Below are positions 24,476-31,164 of a stretch of 50,020 bases of DNA, piece by piece. The DNA is from an uncultured Bacteroidales bacterium. Lineage in GTDB: Bacteria; Bacteroidota; Bacteroidia; Bacteroidales; UBA932. The stretch spans positions 1 to 50,020 of the forward strand of contig ONOQ01000020.1 of NCBI GenBank assembly GCA_900319485.1, written 5' to 3'. A model generated the notes under the pieces. That model was not told where the DNA came from. It worked only from the letters and a program-made list of their open reading frames with translations, and ran no database searches. The number at the start of each line of letters is the position of its first letter. The stretch's first letter is position 1. The translations under genes were made by a program, and so were the position numbers.

Positions 24476-25276
24476 TTACGGCCTGGTCCAGTGAATCCTT
24501 ATGCCGTCGCGCTCCATCCCGCGGAACCAGGTCATCTGGCGCTTGGCAAACTGATGGATGGCATTGCCAAGGCCCACCACCATATCGTCATATGATAGTT
24601 CTCCAAGCACATACTGGGTAACGAACTTATACTCAAGACCATAATAGATAAGGTCCGGTGCCGGTACGGTTTCCAGAAGGCCGCGGACTTCCTCCACCAG
24701 GCCCTCCTTCAGGCGCTCCTCCAGGCGGCGGTCTATGCGCTCAACCCGCTCCTCACGGGTGACAAGCGTGCCGATATAATATGGCTTTTGAGGCAGTCTG
24801 GAAGGGTCTACGCCGTTCTGCTTCTCAAACTTGTAGGCCTTGGTGGCCGCTTCAATGTAGAGGCCGGAACCACCGCAGAGGATGGGAATGGCGCCCTTTG
24901 AACGGACTGCGGCCCATGCATCGGCAAAAGCCGCCTGGTACTGATAGATGTTGAATTTTGCCCCGGCCGGCACAATGTCAATTAGGTGATAGGGAACGTC
25001 ATCGTACTCGCATAGGTCCTTTCCCGTGCCGATATCCATCCCCCTGTACACCTGCCTGCTGTCGGCCGACAGGATCTCGGCCTTTCCCAACGCCTTTGCA
25101 AGTTGCACGGCATACCGCGTTTTCCCGGATGCGGTGGGGCCCACAACGCAGATGAGGTCAATATCCCCAGCGGCATAAGCCCTGGCCAGGACCTCAGGGT
25201 CGATGACCTCAGGGTCCGGCAGTTTTGCCATCGGGGGAATGCCGGGGCGGTCCGGCAGCAGTTCTGTGCGGTTCAT
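24476..25276 (-). CDS. miaA: tRNA dimethylallyltransferase
   Basis: A 266-residue enzyme that adds a dimethylallyl group to A37 of tRNAs reading U-starting codons. Seen: the P-loop VVGPTASGKTRYAVQLA, DSRQVYRGMDIGTGKD, LIDIVPAG, and ILCGGSGLYIEAA. It starts MNRTELLPDRPG at ATG 25276. A -7 box TATTTTTG on this strand (25281-25288) ends 4 nt before that ATG, so the in-frame ATG at 25291 would precede the transcript. It is divergent from smpB, with which it shares a 40 bp promoter gap, and its 3' end abuts PE4. It is rather short for the family (usually about 300). Confidence 0.94.
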   Translation of the reverse strand: MNRTELLPDRPGIPPMAKLPDPEVIDPEVLARAYAAGDIDLICVVGPTASGKTRYAVQLAKALGKAEILSADSRQVYRGMDIGTGKDLCEYDDVPYHLIDIVPAGAKFNIYQYQAAFADAWAAVRSKGAIPILCGGSGLYIEAATKAYKFEKQNGVDPSRLPQKPYYIGTLVTREERVERIDRRLEERLKEGLVEEVRGLLETVPAPDLIYYGLEYKFVTQYVLGELSYDDMVVGLGNAIHQFAKRQMTWFRGMERDGIRIHWTRP

Positions 25277-25280
25277 ACCG

Positions 25281-25309
25281 CAAAAATACACATTTTTTTA
25301 CTACCTTTG
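25281..25309. promoter_or_regulatory. Divergent -7 boxes of miaA and smpB
   Basis: The complement of 25281-25288 is TATTTTTG, 4 nt before the miaA ATG (25276). TACCTTTG at 25302-25309 is 7 nt before the smpB ATG (25317). Both transcripts would start at or next to their start codons. The boxes are only 13 bp apart on opposite strands, so the two promoters must share their upstream DNA. Confidence 0.6.
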
Positions 25310-25316
25310 CAATCCT

Positions 25317-25772
25317 ATGCCAAAAGCGAAGAGCACCATACAGATCAAAAACCGCCGGGCCTCGTTCGATTACGAGTTCCTGGAAACCTACACCGCCGGC
25401 ATCCAGCTGGTGGGAACGGAGATCAAGTCCATAAGGGCCGGAAAGTGCTCCCTGCAGGATGCATACTGCTTCTTCTCAGGCAACCAGCTGTTTGTCCGTG
25501 GAATGAACATAGCCCAGTACCACTGGGGCAGCTGGGGCCAGCATGAGCCCGTAAGAGACCGCCGCCTGCTCCTTAACCGTAAGGAACTCAGGCACTTGCA
25601 GCAGGAGGACAAGCAGAAAGGTCTTACCATCATAGCGGTGAAACTCTTCATCGCAGATAACGGCTACGCCAAGCTCCTCATAGCCCTGGCAAAGGGTAAG
25701 AAGGAGTACGACAAACGTGAAAGCATCAAGGCCAAGGACCTCCGCCGTGAAATGGACCGTAACGGGTACTGA
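25317..25772 (+). CDS. smpB: SsrA-binding protein
   Basis: A 151-residue protein that binds tmRNA and brings it to stalled ribosomes for trans-translation. Family features are IQIKNRRASFDYEFLETYTAGIQLVGTE, the KSIRAGKCSLQDAY segment, NIAQYHWGSWGQHEPVRDRRLLL, and the basic C-terminal tail YDKRESIKAKDLRREMDR that reaches the decoding centre. The ATG at 25317 is fixed by a -7 box TACCTTTG (25302-25309). tmRNA itself is not in the window. PE5 begins 15 bp after the stop. Confidence 0.96.
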   Translation: MPKAKSTIQIKNRRASFDYEFLETYTAGIQLVGTEIKSIRAGKCSLQDAYCFFSGNQLFVRGMNIAQYHWGSWGQHEPVRDRRLLLNRKELRHLQQEDKQKGLTIIAVKLFIADNGYAKLLIALAKGKKEYDKRESIKAKDLRREMDRNGY

Positions 25773-25786
25773 TGAGCGGTTTTCGG

Positions 25787-25894
25787 GGTGGAGGCTAATT
25801 CATTGAAACACAGTTAGTTACACGGGTTTCTACTAGAACTTTTTCTGGTAGAAACTTTTGTAAATAGCTGATAATAAGCGTGTTGAGTTCCACT
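25787..25894. repeat. PE5: 108 bp palindromic element, inverted relative to PE4
   Basis: Ends GGTGGAGGCTAA and TTGAGTTCCACT. The stem GTTTCTACTAGAA (25826-25838) pairs with 25843-25855 with one mismatch, exactly at the centre. It lies between smpB and dus. Read on the minus strand it aligns with PE4 along its full 108 bp with about 15 differences. Confidence 0.85.
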
Positions 25895-25956
25895 GCAAGG
25901 GGAGAACCGGTAAGTGGGAGGGACGTGCTGGTACCTGCAGGAACGGAAAAAATGAG

Positions 25957-25964
25957 TAACTTTG
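25957..25964 (+). promoter_or_regulatory. -7 box TAACTTTG of dus
   Basis: TAACTTTG ends 4 nt before the dus ATG at 25969, again predicting an mRNA with essentially no 5' leader. Confidence 0.55.
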
Positions 25965-25968
25965 CAGT

Positions 25969-27000
25969 ATGAAAATAGGGAATGTGGATCTTGGGGAGAG
26001 GCCGGTGACTCTGGCGCCGATGGAGGATGTGACGGACGCATCCTTCAGGATACTGTGCCGTGAAGCCGGGGCCGCAATGGTCACAACGGAGTTTGTGAGC
26101 AGTGACGGCCTGGTCCGTGACGTCTCAAAGACAATAGCAAAGATGCACACCCTTGAGGAGGAGGCTCCCGTGGCGGTCCAGATCTACGGAAACATCCCGG
26201 AGGCAATGGTGGATGCCGCAAAGATGGCGGAGAGGGCAAAGGAACTTGCCGGAGGCCACGGGGCCGATATTATAGACATCAACTTCGGCTGCCCCGTCTC
26301 AAAGATTGCCGGCCGCGGCGCCGGAAGCGGAATGATGAGGGAACCGGACAAGATGGTGGCAATCACAAAGGCCATCGTAGAGGCAGTGGGGAAGCCCGTC
26401 ACCGTGAAAACCCGCCTTGGCTGGGACGACTCCTCAAAAATCATAGTAAACCTTGCCGAGCGCCTTCAGGACACGGGAATATCGGCCCTTACAATCCACG
26501 GCCGCACCCGCTGTCAGATGTATAAGGGTGAGGCCGATTGGACTCTCATCGGGGAGGTTAAGAACAACCCCCGGATGCATATCCCTATCATCGGGAACGG
26601 AGACATAAACACCGCCGCGAAGGCAAAGGAAGCCTTTGACAGATACGGCGTAGACGGCATCATGGTGGGCCGGGCAAGTTTCGGCCACCCCTGGATCTTT
26701 ACGGAAATCCGCCACCTGCTGGACACCGGGGAGGAACTCCCGCCTATGAGCGTAAAGGACCGCGTAACCCTTGCCAAACGCCATTTCCAACTCTCCCTGG
26801 ACCTCAAGGGGCCCGTCACGGGAGTATATGAGATGCGCCGCCACCTCAGTTGCTACTTCAAGGGCCTCAGGGATTTCAAGGAAACCCGCATAAAGCTGGT
26901 CACCTCCAAGGACCCGGAAGAGATAGTGCGCACCCTCGATTACGTTGCGCAGCGCTGGGGCACCGAAGCCCCCGAGCCGGAAGGTGTTTACGGACTCTAG
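25969..27000 (+). CDS. dus: tRNA-dihydrouridine synthase (DusB-like)
   Basis: A 343-residue flavin enzyme that reduces uridines in the tRNA D-loop. Seen: LAPMEDVTDASFR, the active-site cysteine in INFGCPVSKIAGRGAGSGMM, PVTVKTRLGW, the FMN-site segment IHGRTRCQMYKG, GNGDI and GVDGIMVGRASFGHPWIF. Length is typical. It has its own promoter directly ahead of the ATG and is convergent with the S51/ATP-grasp fusion gene, 28 bp between stops. Confidence 0.94.
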   Translation: MKIGNVDLGERPVTLAPMEDVTDASFRILCREAGAAMVTTEFVSSDGLVRDVSKTIAKMHTLEEEAPVAVQIYGNIPEAMVDAAKMAERAKELAGGHGADIIDINFGCPVSKIAGRGAGSGMMREPDKMVAITKAIVEAVGKPVTVKTRLGWDDSSKIIVNLAERLQDTGISALTIHGRTRCQMYKGEADWTLIGEVKNNPRMHIPIIGNGDINTAAKAKEAFDRYGVDGIMVGRASFGHPWIFTEIRHLLDTGEELPPMSVKDRVTLAKRHFQLSLDLKGPVTGVYEMRRHLSCYFKGLRDFKETRIKLVTSKDPEEIVRTLDYVAQRWGTEAPEPEGVYGL

Positions 27001-27028
27001 TCCGGATTTGTCACCTGGCCGAAACGGA

Positions 27029-28951
27029 CTATTCCGTAGTGAACTTGAAGAAGGCTTCAATGTCGGCCTTTTTCTCCAGGCGCACGATGTAGCAGGTGTT
27101 GCCAAGGTCGTCGGAGAGGGCGTCCGGGACGCGGGCGGCCATGCGGACGTCGCTGCCGTAGCGCGCCATGATATCCTCGTGGGAGTGCTTGTACGCGTGA
27201 TTGTCGCGGCGGCCGGCATAACCGATGTAGCAGCTGTCGCCAAGGGGCTTGCGGGCCTCGTCAAAGGCCACCATGTCGGCCCAAATCTGATAGACGTCCG
27301 TGTTGTGGGCATAGTTCATCATGTCAGGGGTGTAGCCTCCCGGCGGGCGCATGTTAACCTCAAGGCCCACATAGTCCCCCTTCTTGCCAAGGCCTTCACG
27401 GTCACGGTCCAGCTGGAAGAATTCAAGGTGCACAAAGCGGCTCTTGATGCCGAATGCGTTTACCGTGCGGCGGCCAATCTCGGAGAGCTTTGCGGGAACC
27501 GTCTTGTTGGTCCAGTAGCAGCAGTCAAGGTTATTGTGAACTATCTCCATGATGGGCGTGGGGAACACGGTGTTGTTTTCAAACACCGGCTCTCCTTTTG
27601 AGTTGAAAATGGCGTCGTAGCTAACCAGGAGGCCGGTTATGAACTCCTCAATCACATAGAAGCCCATGTCCTGCGCATGCTGCTCCAGCCAAGCCGAAAG
27701 GTCTTCGGCACAGGTGATCTTGGTGGTGCCGCCGGCGCCCATGCCGTTGTCCGGCTTTGCAATCACGGGGTAGCCGGTCTTTTTCACGAAGGCCTTGATT
27801 TTTGCAGCGCCTTCGGCCCCCTTTATCTGACGCGCGGTAGGGATGCCGCCAAGGGCGTAGTATTTTTTCATCTCGCTCTTGTTCTTGATGGCGGCAATGC
27901 GGTCTGTCTTAATCCCTGTGGTTACGTTGAAATCTGTCCTGAGGCGGGCGTCCTGCTCAAGCCAGTACTCGTTGTTGGACTCTATCCAGTCTATCTTACC
28001 GTACTTGTGGGCGAACCAGGCCACGGCGCGGTACATTTCGGAGTAGTCTTCAAGGTTCTGCACACGGTAATAGTCCGTGATGCTCTGCCTGAGTTCCCAG
28101 GAGAGGTTTTCATAGGGAGTGTCGGCAATTGCAAGGACATTGACGCCGTTTGCCTTTGCCCCGGCGCAGAAGTGCCAGTAAGTGTCCGGGAAATGGGGGG
28201 ATATGAATACGAGGTTCATAAAGGAGTATGTTTTGTTTTCATCGGAAACGCGGCGCATGGCTCCGCGGGTTATTTCGTAGGCCTCTCCGTAAAGGGTGCT
28301 TCGGCCGTTTTCCACTTTAACGTAACCGCCGTCACGGAAGGTGTAGAATCGGTGGCCCCAGCTGTCCGGGAAGGCTATGTCTTCAAAAAGCCGAAGGCCG
28401 TCCACGGTGGCCCATCGCACCTGCTCAAAGTGCGGGATAAGCTGGATGTCAGTAAGGCCAAGGCCTTCCAGCCAGCGGTTGTAGCCGGGGTCCGTGGCTT
28501 CTCCGGGTAGTTCCGGGTGGGAATACACCCTTCCGGCGCAGTTCATGCTTCCGGCGCTGCAGCCCATGACCACTCCGTCAAACCCTTCCAGAAGCTTTTT
28601 AAGGCCGATTTCATGGATAAAACGGTTCTGGGTGGGGACGTGACCGCCGCAAAGGACAACCCAGTGGGCCCGGGGAACCAGTTCCGGCGCCTTGGCGGCA
28701 TTGCTGCGGTCCAGCATCACTATTGACTCTGTCTCAATGCCGGAGCGGTGAATGCAAAGGCTCATGCCTTTCTCAACGGAATCCGTGAAGCCTTTGTCGT
28801 CCGGGGCGGCGCTCACAAGCAGCACTCGCGGCTTTCGGCCCGGACCGGCAACAGCGCGCAGCGACGCCTTGACGCTGGCAAGGAAGCCGTTGTCTTCAGT
28901 GAAATGATCTTCCCCAAAACGTGTGGGGCTGCCGGTAAGATACAGAATCAT
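27029..28951 (-). CDS. Fusion of S51 peptidase-like domain with ATP-grasp ligase
   Basis: A 640-residue two-domain protein. Residues 1 to about 235 form a class I glutamine-amidotransferase-like fold of the S51 type (dipeptidase E/cyanophycinase), with WVVLCGGHVPTQ and the nucleophile elbow VMGCSAGSMN (Ser132). From about 243 on it is an ATP-grasp carboxylate-amine ligase: LVFISPHFPDTYWHF, VIAKPDNGMGAGGTTKI (ATP loop), EEFITGLLVSYD and the metal-binding VGLEVNMRPPGGYTPDMM. One half is of a peptide-hydrolysing type and the other of a peptide-bond-forming type, so it might make and trim or recycle a small peptide; the substrate is unknown. It overlaps the upstream lpxK stop (ATGA) and is the last gene of pfkA-lpxK-fusion. 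Confidence 0.82.
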   Translation of the reverse strand: MILYLTGSPTRFGEDHFTEDNGFLASVKASLRAVAGPGRKPRVLLVSAAPDDKGFTDSVEKGMSLCIHRSGIETESIVMLDRSNAAKAPELVPRAHWVVLCGGHVPTQNRFIHEIGLKKLLEGFDGVVMGCSAGSMNCAGRVYSHPELPGEATDPGYNRWLEGLGLTDIQLIPHFEQVRWATVDGLRLFEDIAFPDSWGHRFYTFRDGGYVKVENGRSTLYGEAYEITRGAMRRVSDENKTYSFMNLVFISPHFPDTYWHFCAGAKANGVNVLAIADTPYENLSWELRQSITDYYRVQNLEDYSEMYRAVAWFAHKYGKIDWIESNNEYWLEQDARLRTDFNVTTGIKTDRIAAIKNKSEMKKYYALGGIPTARQIKGAEGAAKIKAFVKKTGYPVIAKPDNGMGAGGTTKITCAEDLSAWLEQHAQDMGFYVIEEFITGLLVSYDAIFNSKGEPVFENNTVFPTPIMEIVHNNLDCCYWTNKTVPAKLSEIGRRTVNAFGIKSRFVHLEFFQLDRDREGLGKKGDYVGLEVNMRPPGGYTPDMMNYAHNTDVYQIWADMVAFDEARKPLGDSCYIGYAGRRDNHAYKHSHEDIMARYGSDVRMAARVPDALSDDLGNTCYIVRLEKKADIEAFFKFTTE

Positions 28952-29946
28952 ACCTTGTCCAGTATCTCCACAAACGCTTTCTCATCTTCCTCCGAGACAA
29001 AAGCGGCCTCTATGGGGAGGTAGAAAAGGCGCTGCCTGAGGGAATCCGGCACAACCTTGACCTCGCGGAGGCGCTGGGCGTCTTTTTCCGTGGTTATGAG
29101 GCAAGCCGTGGGAGCAGCCTTGACTGCGGCGGCCATGGCGCGGATATCGGCCTTCCCAAAGCGGTGATGATCCGGGTAAGAGAGGCGCTTCACTATCTTG
29201 TAAGTATCTGAGAGATAGCTTCTGAGAGGAGCGTCGTTGGCTATTCCGGAAACAAGGATGGTCTTGTTGGAGTAGGTGTAACGGGCATCGGCTTCCGGGA
29301 AAACGGGCTCCGGAGGGAGGTAGCGGATGCTTGTGAAAAAGAGCTTCTGCCCAGGCCTCAGGCCCAGTTTTCGGCCGAACTCCTGGCGGGACCAGCCGTC
29401 AAGTTCCGGGGGGCACTTTGTGACTATCACGACATCGGCCTTGAGAATGCGGGAGGGAAGGTCACGGAGACGTCCCCAGGGGAGAAGCTTGTCTTCCCAG
29501 ACGGGCCTTCCGTAATCCACCAGTACTATGCTGAGGCTGGGGCAGAGCCTTCGATACTGGAAGGCGTCGTCAAGGACTATTATGTCGGCGTCAAGCTTGC
29601 GGCAACCCTCCACGCGGTCTTTGTCTACTGCAACGGTTACTCCGTGGAATTTGCGGGCAATCTGCAGGGGTTCATCCCCGCAGAAGGAGGCCGATGAATC
29701 CGGCTTCACAATCTGAAAGCCGCGGGATTTGCGCTTATACCCTCTTGAAAGCACGGCAACAGGCCTGTAGCCCCATTTGTCGCTGACACGAAGGTAGCGG
29801 AGGAGCATCTCCACATGAGGGGTTTTGCCGGTGCCGCCGGCCGTGATGTTGCCCACGCAGACGGTGGGGACATCGGCCTTGAAACTCTTTTTCCAGCCCT
29901 TATTGTAGGCAAGGTGCCTAAGCCTCAGCCAAAGACCGTAAATCAT
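28948..29946 (-). CDS. lpxK: Tetraacyldisaccharide 4'-kinase
   Basis: A 332-residue membrane-associated kinase that adds the 4'-phosphate of lipid A. Seen: the N-terminal hydrophobic start ([16 protein letters not shown]), the P-loop VGNITAGGTGKTPHVE, VAVLSRGYKRKSRG, DDAFQYRRL and TTEKDAQRL. Length is typical. Its ATG shares a base with the pfkA stop (TAATG) and its stop overlaps the fusion gene start by 4 bp. It shows that the organism is Gram-negative and makes lipid A, like the LptF part encoded elsewhere in the window. Confidence 0.94.
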   Translation of the reverse strand: MIYGLWLRLRHLAYNKGWKKSFKADVPTVCVGNITAGGTGKTPHVEMLLRYLRVSDKWGYRPVAVLSRGYKRKSRGFQIVKPDSSASFCGDEPLQIARKFHGVTVAVDKDRVEGCRKLDADIIVLDDAFQYRRLCPSLSIVLVDYGRPVWEDKLLPWGRLRDLPSRILKADVVIVTKCPPELDGWSRQEFGRKLGLRPGQKLFFTSIRYLPPEPVFPEADARYTYSNKTILVSGIANDAPLRSYLSDTYKIVKRLSYPDHHRFGKADIRAMAAAVKAAPTACLITTEKDAQRLREVKVVPDSLRQRLFYLPIEAAFVSEEDEKAFVEILDKV

Positions 29947-30935
29947 TACATCGAGAGCACGTTGAGAACTGCGATGAGTTCTTTGTTAATGGGTTTGTCC
30001 ATCTTGATGGCGCGGGAGATGGGGACGTACACAATTTCGTCGTTCTTTATGCCCACCATGATGTTGCGCTGGCCTTCCAGCAGAGCCTCAATGGCGGCAT
30101 AACCCATACGGGATGCCAGGATACGGTCATAGGCCGAAGGTGTGCCACCCCTCTGTAGGTGACCGAGGATGGTGACGCGGGCGTCAAACTGAGGGTACTC
30201 CTTCTTGATTCTTTCGGCATAATAAAAAGCGCCGCCCACGCCGTTCTTCTGGGCTTCGGAGACCAGCACTATGGCGCTGTTCTTGGATTTGCGCTTGCCT
30301 CTTTCGATGAATTCGGCCAGCTGGTCTACGTCCGTGGAGTCCTCGGGGATAATTGCGGCCTCTGCACCGGAAGCGATTGCGCTGTTCTGGGCAAGGAAAC
30401 CGGCATCACGGCCCATTACCTCTATGAAGAAGATGCGGTCGTGGGAATTAGCGGTGTCGCGGATTTTGTCAACGCATTCAACTATGGTGTTGAGGGCGCT
30501 GTCGTAGCCAATTGTGGAGTCCGTGCCATAAAGGTCGTTGTCTATGGTGCCGGGAAGGCCGATAATGGGGATGTCATACTCCCTCGCGAAGAGCTGGGCA
30601 CCTGTAAGTGAGCCATTTCCGCCAATTACAATCAGGGCGTCAATTCCCGCTTCCACCATATTGTCATAAGCGGTCTTTCGGCCTTCGGGGGTCATGAAAG
30701 CGCCACAGCGTGCGGTTTTGAGGATGGTGCCGCCTCTTTGGATAGTATTGGATACCGACGATGAGGTAAATTTCACGAACTCCTTCTCTATGAGTCCCTG
30801 ATAGCCCCTCATGATTCCAACCACGTTCATGTCGTGGTAGCGGGCGCAGCGGGTGACGGCCCTGATGGCTGCGTTCATTCCGGGGGCGTCTCCGCCTGAG
30901 GTAAGTACGCCGATAGTGTTGATTTTGCGTTCCAT
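29946..30935 (-). CDS. pfkA: 6-phosphofructokinase
   Basis: A 329-residue glycolytic enzyme that phosphorylates fructose 6-phosphate. Seen: [28 protein letters not shown], the catalytic [31 protein letters not shown] and [15 protein letters not shown]. The Gly after GGN suggests ATP rather than pyrophosphate as donor; the Asn replaces the usual Asp at that loop. It is the first gene of the operon; a -7 box TATTTTTG on this strand (30959-30966) gives a leader of about 18 nt. Confidence 0.95.
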   Translation of the reverse strand: MERKINTIGVLTSGGDAPGMNAAIRAVTRCARYHDMNVVGIMRGYQGLIEKEFVKFTSSSVSNTIQRGGTILKTARCGAFMTPEGRKTAYDNMVEAGIDALIVIGGNGSLTGAQLFAREYDIPIIGLPGTIDNDLYGTDSTIGYDSALNTIVECVDKIRDTANSHDRIFFIEVMGRDAGFLAQNSAIASGAEAAIIPEDSTDVDQLAEFIERGKRKSKNSAIVLVSEAQKNGVGGAFYYAERIKKEYPQFDARVTILGHLQRGGTPSAYDRILASRMGYAAIEALLEGQRNIMVGIKNDEIVYVPISRAIKMDKPINKELIAVLNVLSM

Positions 30936-30945
30936 TCGATTAATT

Positions 30946-31137
30946 GTGACTTATCCTGCAAAAATACACAAAAAACCGCAAAAAAGCGACACCATCTGGA
31001 GCCTGGGCGGCAAGGCCCTTGGAGCAGCGGATTCCGACACCTCCGTGAGCTTCAAGCAGCGTGCGGAAGCCTACCTTCTTTCAATAGGAGTATCCCAGAA
31101 AGACATTGACGACCTCCGCACCCTGATGCTTGAATAG
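30946..31137 (+). CDS. Possible small protein of 63 residues
   Basis: An open frame divergent from pfkA. From a GTG at 30946 it encodes a basic start ([14 protein letters not shown]) followed by a well-behaved sequence, [18 protein letters not shown] and [27 protein letters not shown], with the codon usage of neighbouring genes and an amphipathic helix at the end. I recognise no family. The start codon is uncertain and would lie within the pfkA promoter region. It could also be the C-terminal remnant of a lost gene. Confidence 0.4.
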   Translation: MTYPAKIHKKPQKSDTIWSLGGKALGAADSDTSVSFKQRAEAYLLSIGVSQKDIDDLRTLMLE

Positions 31138-31164
31138 CCAAATTCACTTTAAGCCGGGCAAATA

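Noticed and set aside
25277-25291. Upstream ATG (25291) as the miaA start
   Set aside because: It lies upstream of the -7 box TATTTTTG on that strand and so outside the expected transcript; the protein from 25276 aligns with family starts.
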